Source: Thalassospira profundimaris (GTDB lineage Bacteria > Pseudomonadota > Alphaproteobacteria > Rhodospirillales > Thalassospiraceae). Taken from it: a DNA stretch of 64,000 nt. The stretch is from the NCBI RefSeq assembly GCF_003326755.1, contig NZ_JPWH01000013.1, positions 88,726 to 152,725 of the forward strand. Direction: 5' to 3'. Of the stretch, positions 28,745-35,975 are shown one piece after another (position 1 is the stretch's first letter; each line of letters begins with the position of its first letter). The notes beneath the pieces were generated by a model that was not told the DNA's origin, did not search any database, and saw only the letters and a program-made list of their open reading frames with translations. The translations under genes and the position numbers were made by a program.

Positions 28745-29368
28745 ATGAAAATCGCGATTGTGACACTGGATGGCTTTAACGAAATTGACAGCTTTGTCGC
28801 CCTGTCCATTTTGGGCAGGGTCCAGGCCGAAGGCTGGTCCGTCCAGATCACATCGCCGGAAAAAACCGTTACCTCGATGAACGGGGTGATGGTCACGGCC
28901 CAACAGCCGCTATCCTTTGCCAACAAGGCCGATGTGGTTTTGTTTGGCAGTGGCAGCCGCACCCGCGACCATACCGCCGATGGCATCATTGCCAGCGAAC
29001 TGAAACTGGACCCGCGCCGTCAATTGATCGGTGCGCAATGTTCGGGCGTTCTGTTTTTGCATCAATTGGGCCTGTTGCCCGCCACCGCCACCACCGATGC
29101 CAAAACCCGTCCGCTGCTGGCGGCCACCGGCTGCATTGTCGAGGATAAACCCCTGATCGCCCAGGGCAATATCGTCACCAGTGGCGGCTGCCTGGCCGCG
29201 CAATATCTGGCGGGCTGGGTCATTGCCCGGACCCTGGAGCTGGATACCGCGCTGACTATTCTGGAATATGTCGCTCCGGTCGGACAAAAATCCTTCTTTG
29301 TCAAAACGGCGGGCGATATTATCCGCGCGCAATTGAATGTCCCCGCCCAACCGGCCCTTTATTGCTAA
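28745..29368 (+). CDS. DJ-1/PfpI family protein
   Basis: A 207-residue class-I glutamine-amidotransferase-like protein. The nucleophile-elbow cysteine is Cys99 in GAQCSGVLFLHQLG, and the N-terminus IAIVTLDGFNEID is typical of ThiJ/PfpI proteins such as isonitrile hydratase and transcriptional-regulator sensor domains. There is no DNA-binding domain, so it is an enzyme or stand-alone stress protein; the substrate is unknown. AGGA stands just before the ATG. Confidence 0.88.
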   Translation: MKIAIVTLDGFNEIDSFVALSILGRVQAEGWSVQITSPEKTVTSMNGVMVTAQQPLSFANKADVVLFGSGSRTRDHTADGIIASELKLDPRRQLIGAQCSGVLFLHQLGLLPATATTDAKTRPLLAATGCIVEDKPLIAQGNIVTSGGCLAAQYLAGWVIARTLELDTALTILEYVAPVGQKSFFVKTAGDIIRAQLNVPAQPALYC

Positions 29369-29371
29369 CCC

Positions 29372-29397
29372 CCTGTTGCCAAAACCCTGGCAACAGG
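29372..29397 (+). terminator. Hairpin after the DJ-1/PfpI gene
   Basis: CCTGTTGCCA (29372-29381), six-base loop, TGGCAACAGG (29388-29397): a perfect 10-bp stem starting 3 bases after the stop codon. No U tract follows, so it may block exonucleases rather than terminate. Confidence 0.6.
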
Positions 29398-29595
29398 CCG
29401 CACCCCGCAGTTTTGCCTGCGCCTGAAAGGCCGGAATCGCGGCAATGTGATGAAATCCATGTCCAATGGCAGGCAAATGTTTTGCCTTATATGGGCCGAA
29501 TGAGTAGGGTAACGACATATGTTTAAACGGATTGCCATGCCGTTTGATCATCCCGGCGGCCCACCGCGAGCAAAAACAAAACGCAGGAAAAATTC

Positions 29596-31314
29596 TTGAA
29601 GCGCAATCTGTTACATCTGCTGGTCCCGGTAACGGCCCTTGCCCTTTCTGCCTGTGGCACGCTTGGCCCCAATGCCCGAAACCAGCCTTTTGACTATCCG
29701 CAAAGCGACGGTTTTGCCGGCAATTTCCTGGCAGGCAAGGTTGCGCAAGGCGACAATGCCGATGACGCGGCCGCACAATATCTGTTTCGCGCCCAAAAAC
29801 TTGAGCCCGGCAATGACGATTTGCGCCGCCGCACCTTTCTGGCCCTGATTTCCGATGGCCGGATTGCCGATAGCGCGCCCATCGCCCGGCAATTGCTGGC
29901 CGAACAGCCCCAGCAGGACCTGTTTGCCGTTCTGGCCGTGACCGATGCCGATATTCGCGCCAAAAATTACCAGGCAGCACTCGATACCATCAATACCCTG
30001 CCCAATCGCGGCCTGAATTCCATTATCCGGCCCCTTGCGCGGGCCTGGCTTTTTACCGCGCTGGACCGCCGCCGCGATGCCCTGGCCGCCCTTGATGAAT
30101 TACAAATCAATAAAAGCCTGTCGCCGCTTTCGGAATATCACCGGGGCCTGATTCTGGATTATTTTGGCGATCTGAACGGCGCGGAACAGGCCCTTGCCAA
30201 TGCCTATGGCGACCCGGCCGATGCGCCGCTGCGCGCCGCCGAGGCATTGGGCGCGATTTACGAACGCAAGGGCCAGAACCAGAAAGCCGAACTGCTCTAT
30301 CAAAGCTATATGGACCGCCATCCGCAGTCCCTTGCCATGCCCTATCATCTTGAACGCCTGAAAAAAGGCGAACCGCCCATCAGCACCGCGCTGACCCCGG
30401 CCTCGGGCCTGGCGGAGGGGTATCTGGATATTGCCACCCTGTTAAGCCAGGAAAATGCCGTTGACCCGGCGCTGATCATGGCGCGGTTTTCGCTATCCCT
30501 TCGGCCCGGCGATGCCGTGACCAAACTTCTGGTGGGCGAGGTCATGGAAATCCGCAAACGCTGGGACGATGCGATTGCGATTTACACATCCATCCCGAAA
30601 AATTCCCCGCATAGCTGGAATGCCCGCCTGCGCGAGGCCGCCTGCCTGACGGAAATCAACCGGAATGACGAAGCCGTCGCGCTGTTGCGCCGCATGGTCA
30701 GCGAACGCCCGGACCGGCCCGATGCCCTGATCCAGCTTGGCGATGTGTTGCGCGCCACCAAACAGTTTAACCCGTCCGCCGATGCCTATAGCCGCGCCAT
30801 TGCCCAGCTTGGCGGGGCGGAGAATGTCGGCTGGCGGCTGCTTTATCGTCGCGGTATTGCCTATGAACAGGGCGGCGAATGGGACAAGGCGGAGAAAGAC
30901 TTTCTCCTCGCCCTGAATATGGAGCCTGACCAGCCCTATGTCATGAATTATCTGGCCTATAGCTGGGTGGACCGGGGCGTGAATTTCGACAAGGCCCAGG
31001 ACATGCTCAAACGCGCTGTCGAGCTAAAACCCGATGACGGCTATATCGTCGATAGTCTGGGCTGGGTCTATTACAAGCTGGGACATTATGAACAGGCGGT
31101 GACGGAACTGGAACATGCGGTTTCGCTGATCCCCGATGATCCAACCCTCAATGACCATCTCGGCGATGCCTATTATCAGGTCGGGCGTATTCACGAGGCG
31201 GAGTTTCAATGGCACCGCGCGCTGTCATTTGATCCATCTGCGGACCTGCGCAAGGAAGTTCTGGCAAAACTGAATGGCAAAAAACCCGCAACCGGCACGG
31301 TTGCAACCAATTAA
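29596..31314 (+). CDS. TPR-repeat lipoprotein
   Basis: A 572-residue protein with a lipoprotein signal peptide: KRN, a hydrophobic core, lipobox LSACG. The mature part is an array of tetratricopeptide repeats, clearest at about 395-545 (for example GIAYEQGGEWDKAEKDF and SLGWVYYKLGHYEQAVTEL). It is probably outer-membrane anchored and periplasmic; such proteins assemble or scaffold envelope complexes. The start codon is TTG at 29596, supported by AGGA 8 bases upstream and by the signal peptide beginning there. It lies just before ispE and may be co-transcribed with it. Confidence 0.9.
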   Translation: MKRNLLHLLVPVTALALSACGTLGPNARNQPFDYPQSDGFAGNFLAGKVAQGDNADDAAAQYLFRAQKLEPGNDDLRRRTFLALISDGRIADSAPIARQLLAEQPQQDLFAVLAVTDADIRAKNYQAALDTINTLPNRGLNSIIRPLARAWLFTALDRRRDALAALDELQINKSLSPLSEYHRGLILDYFGDLNGAEQALANAYGDPADAPLRAAEALGAIYERKGQNQKAELLYQSYMDRHPQSLAMPYHLERLKKGEPPISTALTPASGLAEGYLDIATLLSQENAVDPALIMARFSLSLRPGDAVTKLLVGEVMEIRKRWDDAIAIYTSIPKNSPHSWNARLREAACLTEINRNDEAVALLRRMVSERPDRPDALIQLGDVLRATKQFNPSADAYSRAIAQLGGAENVGWRLLYRRGIAYEQGGEWDKAEKDFLLALNMEPDQPYVMNYLAYSWVDRGVNFDKAQDMLKRAVELKPDDGYIVDSLGWVYYKLGHYEQAVTELEHAVSLIPDDPTLNDHLGDAYYQVGRIHEAEFQWHRALSFDPSADLRKEVLAKLNGKKPATGTVATN

Positions 31315-31337
31315 CCTGTTAAAAAATGGGCAGGGCC

Positions 31338-32228
31338 ATGCACAACCAGTTGATCGAACCGGCACAGGCCAAGATTAACCTTTTCCTGCATGTCACCGGC
31401 AAGCGCGAGGATGGCTATCATACCCTTGACAGCCTGGTCTGCTTTGCCGATTGCGGCGATATCATTCGCGCCCGCCCGGCCGATGACGACACCCTTACCC
31501 TTGCCCTCACCGGGCCAATGGCCCCGGCCCTGGCCGATGCCAGCACCGCCGATAACCTGGTGATGCGTGCAGCCAACCTGCTGCGGGACCGTTTTGGCAT
31601 TCGCCAGGGGGCGGAACTTATTTTGGAAAAAAACCTGCCCGTGGCCTCGGGCATTGGCGGGGGGTCGGCCGATGCGGCGGCCACCCTGCGGGTGTTGTGC
31701 AAATTATGGGGCATTCCTGCCCGCCCGGCGGAGCTGGCCCCGCTGGCGCTGGAACTTGGGGCCGATGTGCCGGTCTGCCTTGAAGGCGGCACGGTATTCA
31801 TGCAGGGCATTGGTGAACAGCTTACCCCGCTGGCCCCGCTGCCCGGTTTTTCAATGGTGCTGGTTAATCCCGGCAAGGCGGTTTCCACCCCGGCAATTTT
31901 TAATGCGCGGGATGGCGAGTTTACCGAGGCGGATTTGTGGGCCAAGGACCAATCCTTTGCCGATGTCACCGCGCTTGCCGATGCGCTGCGTGAATGCCGC
32001 AATGATTTGACCCTGCCTGCCGTTACCCTGCTGCCGGAAATTTGCGATGTGATGGATGCCCTGGCCCGCGCCGATGGCTGCCTGCTGGCCCGCATGTCGG
32101 GCAGCGGGGCGACCTGTTTTGGCCTCTATCCCGATGCGCAAATGGCCGCCCGTGCCGCCAGCGCCATTGCAAATGCCAATCCCGACTGGTGGGTCAAGGA
32201 TTGCAAAATTGCGCCCCCACAGGGTTAA
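31338..32228 (+). CDS. ispE: 4-diphosphocytidyl-2-C-methyl-D-erythritol kinase
   Basis: Phosphorylates CDP-ME in the MEP isoprenoid pathway. GHMP-kinase features: [18 protein letters not shown] at the N-terminus, the ATP-binding [15 protein letters not shown] and C-terminal [12 protein letters not shown]. Length near 296 residues is normal. ATG 31338 fits the usual N-terminus; ATG 31326 in the same frame is possible and neither has an ideal ribosome site. It follows the TPR lipoprotein by about 20 bases. Confidence 0.95.
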   Translation: MHNQLIEPAQAKINLFLHVTGKREDGYHTLDSLVCFADCGDIIRARPADDDTLTLALTGPMAPALADASTADNLVMRAANLLRDRFGIRQGAELILEKNLPVASGIGGGSADAAATLRVLCKLWGIPARPAELAPLALELGADVPVCLEGGTVFMQGIGEQLTPLAPLPGFSMVLVNPGKAVSTPAIFNARDGEFTEADLWAKDQSFADVTALADALRECRNDLTLPAVTLLPEICDVMDALARADGCLLARMSGSGATCFGLYPDAQMAARAASAIANANPDWWVKDCKIAPPQG

Positions 32229-32315
32229 ACCCCGCAGGCAGGCCCCGCCAAGCCCCTGAAAACGCAGCCAAAGCAAAAAAATCCGCCGCAAAGAAAAAAG
32301 GATCAAAATAGAGGG

Positions 32316-32344
32316 TTGCACTTGGCGGAATAGGACGCTATTTT
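32316..32344 (+). promoter_or_regulatory. Promoter of the tRNA-Gln gene
   Basis: TTGCAC (32316-32321), 17 spacer bases and TATTTT (32339-32344) match a sigma-70-type promoter. The tRNA begins 19 bases after the -10 element. Confidence 0.65.
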
Positions 32345-32362
32345 CCGCGCCACACACGCTGA

Positions 32363-32437
32363 TGGGGCGTGGCCAAGTGGTAAGGCATCGGTTTTTGGTA
32401 TCGTGTACCGTAGGTTCGAATCCTACCGCCCCAGCCA
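32363..32437 (+). tRNA. tRNA-Gln (anticodon TTG)
   Basis: A 75-base cloverleaf beginning TGGGGCG and ending CGCCCCA-G-CCA with CCA encoded. D arm GCC/GGC, T arm GTAGG-TTCGAAT-CCTAC. The anticodon loop TTTTGGT places TTG at positions 34-36, reading CAA. The anticodon stem TCGGT/ATCGT has a T-T mismatch at its outer pair and a G-T wobble, unusual but compatible with folding. Its own promoter and terminator flank it. Confidence 0.95.
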
Positions 32438-32442
32438 AGACA

Positions 32443-32480
32443 AACCCCTTTGAGGTTTTCCTCAAAGGGGTTTTCTTTTG
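32443..32480 (+). terminator. Terminator of tRNA-Gln
   Basis: AACCCCTTTGAGG (32443-32455), TTTT loop, CCTCAAAGGGGTT (32460-32472), then TTCTTTTG. Perfect 13-bp stem. Confidence 0.92.
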
Positions 32481-32625
32481 CGGCTATCTTTGCACAATCT
32501 TTGCCCGAGCAAGGCTGCAAAATCCCCATCCCTCGCCTGCCTAACCAATTGCGAAAAAACCGCTATGCGCTATGGTGTTTTCTTACACCTTTAGCGTGCC
32601 TTAGTTGCAGGGAAATAGCGGTTAC

Positions 32626-34116
32626 ATGTCTCAGTTGACACTTCAGGAACTTGAGTCACACCTTTGGGGGGCAGCCAATATTCTGCGCGGCTCCATCGAT
32701 TCAGGGGATTTCAAACATTACATTTTCGGCCTTTTGTTTTACCGCCGTCTTTGTGATGTCTGGGAGGAGGAATATGAACGCAAACTGGGCCAGTATGGCG
32801 ATAGCGACCTTGCCGCCGACCCCGACGAGCACCGTTTTCACATTCCCGAAGGCCATTTCTGGCGTGATGTGCGCCAGCACACCACCAATATTGGCGAACA
32901 TTTAAACGCTGCCTTCCATGCCATCGAAGACGCCAATTTGCGCCTGCGCGGCGTGTTTCAGGATGTGGATTTCAACAATAAACAGCGTTTCCCCGATGCC
33001 ACCCTTGAAAAACTGTTGCAGCATTTTGAAAAGCACCGCTTTCGCCATGCCGATGTCGAAGCCGATATGCTGGGCAATGCCTATGAATATCTGATTGCGC
33101 AATTTGCCGATGATGCGGGCAAAAAGGGCGGCGAGTTCTATACCCCCAAGATGGTCGTGCGGTTGATTGTCGAATGCCTCAAGCCCGATGAAGGCATGTC
33201 GGTCTACGACCCAACCTGTGGCTCTGGCGGAATGTTGCTGGAATGTTTCCACCATCTTGAACGCCAGGGCAAGAACCCGCGTTCCCTGTCGCTCTATGGT
33301 CAGGAAAAGAACCTCAATACATGGGCGATCTGTTCCATGAACCTGTTCCTGCACGACATTGACGATGCCTTTGTCGAACGTGGCGATACCCTGCTCGACC
33401 CCAAGCATCTGGTGGGTGATGGCACAAAGGCCATTCGCACCTTTGACCGTGTCCTCGCCAACCCGCCATTCTCGCTAAAGGAATGGGGCTATGATACTTG
33501 GTCCACCGGGGACAAATTCGGACGCGATACCTATGGCTGCCCGCCAAAATCCTATGGCGATCTGGCCTTTGTTCAACACATGGTCGCCAGCCTCAAGAAA
33601 GACGGCATGTTGGGTGTGGTCCTTCCGCACGGCATTCTGTTCCGGGGCGGGGCAGAAGCCAAAATCCGCAAAGGACTTCTGGAAGATGATCTGATTGATG
33701 CGGTAATCGGGCTGGGACCAAACCTGTTTTATGGCGCGGGTATTCCGGCCTGTATCCTGATCATTCGCAAGAACAAACCAGCAGAGCGCAAGGGCAAGGT
33801 TCTGGTGATCAATGGATCTCAGGAACTCGTGGAAGGCAAGGCGCAGAACCACCTGTCACATGCCAATTTGAAACGGTTCACCAATGCCTTCCACAGCTTT
33901 GCCGATGAAGAACGCTTTTCCCGCACCGTCCCCCTTGATGAAATCCGCGACAATGACCACAATCTCAACATCTCCCGCTATGTCAGCACCGACGAAGACG
34001 ACGACGAGATCGATGTCGCCGCCGAGGTGGTCAAACTAAAGGCCCTGCGCCAGCAACGTGATGAAGCCGAAGCCAGAATGATGGGTTTCCTCAAGGAGCT
34101 AGGCTATGACGCATGA
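32626..34116 (+). CDS. hsdM: Type I restriction-modification system methyltransferase subunit HsdM
   Basis: N6-adenine methyltransferase subunit of a type I R-M enzyme. The 496-residue protein has the N-terminal HsdM helical domain (WGAANILRGSIDSGDFKHYI), the SAM-binding DPTCGSGGM (195-203) and the catalytic NPPF (279-282). ATG 32626 begins the conserved domain; a TTG at 32605 adds seven odd residues. It ends 11 bases inside hsdS, which starts in another frame. First gene of a locus that starts about 190 bases behind tRNA-Gln, a common landing site for islands. Confidence 0.96.
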   Translation: MSQLTLQELESHLWGAANILRGSIDSGDFKHYIFGLLFYRRLCDVWEEEYERKLGQYGDSDLAADPDEHRFHIPEGHFWRDVRQHTTNIGEHLNAAFHAIEDANLRLRGVFQDVDFNNKQRFPDATLEKLLQHFEKHRFRHADVEADMLGNAYEYLIAQFADDAGKKGGEFYTPKMVVRLIVECLKPDEGMSVYDPTCGSGGMLLECFHHLERQGKNPRSLSLYGQEKNLNTWAICSMNLFLHDIDDAFVERGDTLLDPKHLVGDGTKAIRTFDRVLANPPFSLKEWGYDTWSTGDKFGRDTYGCPPKSYGDLAFVQHMVASLKKDGMLGVVLPHGILFRGGAEAKIRKGLLEDDLIDAVIGLGPNLFYGAGIPACILIIRKNKPAERKGKVLVINGSQELVEGKAQNHLSHANLKRFTNAFHSFADEERFSRTVPLDEIRDNDHNLNISRYVSTDEDDDEIDVAAEVVKLKALRQQRDEAEARMMGFLKELGYDA

Positions 34117-35344
34117 AGTACCGGAAGGATGGCGTAAATCAACGATTGGCGATATTTCTGATGTGGTTACCAAAGGAACAACGCCAACAACATTAGGCTA
34201 CGGCTACCAAACAAAAGGCATACCTTTCTTGAAAGTAGAAAATATTGATGAATCTGGAAATATTCAGAAACCATCTACATTTATCACAGAAGAATGCCAC
34301 TGTGCTTTCAGGCGCTCCATCATTAAGAAAGACACCATCCTTTTTACCATAGCCGGAACTCTTGGAAGAATTGCTGTTTATAAGGAAAATCAAGAAGCCA
34401 ATACAAATCAAGCTGTTGCATTAATCAAAGGAATCACTGAAAATCTTTGTTTCGTATCTTACTACCTTCAAAGTCACGGTGTAAGAAAGTTAATTGAAGA
34501 CCAGAAAACAACGGGTGCACAGCCAAATATAAGCTTAACTCAGCTAAAAAGATTTCCCATCGCCCTCCCTCCCCTTCCTGAACAAAAGAAAATCGCGGAA
34601 GTTCTGAGCAGCGTGGATGAGGCGATTGCCGCGACCAAAGCCGTCATTGACCAAACCAAACAGGTCAAAAAAGGACTGCTTCAAACCCTCCTCACCAAAG
34701 GCATCGGTCACACCAAGTTCAAACAAACCGAATTAGGGGAGATTCCAGAAAGTTGGGAGGTTTTATCTTTAGACGATATTACTCCACCTGACCGCAAGAT
34801 CACCTACGGAATAGTTCAAGCTGGACCGCATGTTGATGATGGCGTTCCATATATTCGTGTTTCGGACATGAACGAAACAGGGCTATCCCTTAAAGGAATG
34901 ATGCGAACAAGCCCTGACATTGCGGCCAAATATAAAAGGTCTGAGGTTAAGGGGGATGATATTGTTTATGCCCTTCGAGGAAAGATTGGGCATGTTCTTC
35001 CTGTGCCAGATTTTCTCTCAGGAGCAAACTTGACGCAAGGGACTGCTCGGATAGCTCCAGGCGAAAGAGTTACATCTCGTTATCTCTTCTGGGTAATGGC
35101 TGCCCCCAGAACAGTCCAACTCGCTCTAAGAGAGGTTAAGGGGTCCACGTTCAAGGAAATCACGCTCAAAAAACTCAAATCGTTGCTGATCACGGTTCCT
35201 CCTATAGAGGAACAAAATCAGATCGCCGAAAAGTTTGATGGTATTGAGACAGCATTGAATGTGAGCTTGGAAAAACTCGCCCAGCTTCAAGTTCTAAAAT
35301 CTGGTCTCATGTCCGATCTACTCTCTGGTCGCAAACGGGTATAG
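34106..35344 (+). CDS. hsdS: Type I restriction-modification system specificity subunit HsdS
   Basis: DNA-recognition subunit that directs methylation and cleavage to a bipartite target. The 412-residue protein has two target-recognition domains (about 1-150 and 205-360), each preceded by the PxxW-type start (EGWRKSTIGDI; ESWEVLSLDDI) and followed by a coiled-coil spacer (LPPLPEQKKIAEVLSSVDEA; VPPIEEQNQIAEKF). The DNA encoding the recognition domains is visibly richer in A+T than hsdM or hsdR, as expected for domains exchanged by horizontal transfer. The recognised sequence cannot be predicted. Confidence 0.95.
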   Translation: MTHEVPEGWRKSTIGDISDVVTKGTTPTTLGYGYQTKGIPFLKVENIDESGNIQKPSTFITEECHCAFRRSIIKKDTILFTIAGTLGRIAVYKENQEANTNQAVALIKGITENLCFVSYYLQSHGVRKLIEDQKTTGAQPNISLTQLKRFPIALPPLPEQKKIAEVLSSVDEAIAATKAVIDQTKQVKKGLLQTLLTKGIGHTKFKQTELGEIPESWEVLSLDDITPPDRKITYGIVQAGPHVDDGVPYIRVSDMNETGLSLKGMMRTSPDIAAKYKRSEVKGDDIVYALRGKIGHVLPVPDFLSGANLTQGTARIAPGERVTSRYLFWVMAAPRTVQLALREVKGSTFKEITLKKLKSLLITVPPIEEQNQIAEKFDGIETALNVSLEKLAQLQVLKSGLMSDLLSGRKRV

Positions 35345-35351
35345 GTGTAAG

Positions 35352-35975
35352 ATGTCTAAAAAAAGCCAACACCCACCACTTGGCGATATTCCAGAAACGA
35401 CCGCGTTTGAGATTGTCGCCAGCGGCTTCGGAGCGATCCCAGTTATTGGTCCAACTATTCAAACCGTTCTGAACAAGACCATTCCCAATATTCGCGCGGA
35501 ACGGGTAGAAACATATCTCCGTTATCTCCAAGATCAGATTGATGAACTCAAGCTTAAACTCGCCTTGGAAAGGCCTGAAGGGCTTGACCTATTTGAAGAA
35601 GGCCTATGGCAATCCGCCAGAGCAGTGTCTGAAAAGCGAAAAAAATACATCCAATCTTTGGTAGCAGACGGTTTGAATAATAACCGTGAACATAGTGAAT
35701 CGCAGTATTACTTAAGGCTTTTAACACAGTTAGGCGATGACGATATTATAAGGCTTTGGGACGAGCTTACGTGGTTTCGAGATCACCCGAACGCTACCGA
35801 TGAAGAAAAGGCAAAACGGTGGACGGGTTTTTCTGAAACCGAAAATGCGCGGCGACTTTACCTCGCATCCTTCGGCTTGCTGAAGGCACACGCAACCTAC
35901 GGAGGAGGGAACGTTGCTGGAGAACCAACAGAAGTTTGCAAGAAATTTCTTGAGTTAGTTGGGCTTTGGGTATGA
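35352..35975 (+). CDS. Unknown accessory protein between hsdS and hsdR
   Basis: A 207-residue protein I cannot assign. Residues 18-45 contain a Gly/Pro-rich hydrophobic stretch (VASGFGAIPVIGPTIQTVL) that could lie in or on a membrane, followed by a charged helical, coiled-coil-like part (VETYLRYLQDQIDELKLKL) and a largely helical remainder. It starts 8 bases after hsdS and its stop overlaps the hsdR start (ATGA), so it belongs to the operon and is coupled to the nuclease subunit. The gene is A+T-rich like hsdS. An anti-phage effector, a regulator of HsdR, or a passenger gene are all possible. Confidence 0.75.
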   Translation: MSKKSQHPPLGDIPETTAFEIVASGFGAIPVIGPTIQTVLNKTIPNIRAERVETYLRYLQDQIDELKLKLALERPEGLDLFEEGLWQSARAVSEKRKKYIQSLVADGLNNNREHSESQYYLRLLTQLGDDDIIRLWDELTWFRDHPNATDEEKAKRWTGFSETENARRLYLASFGLLKAHATYGGGNVAGEPTEVCKKFLELVGLWV

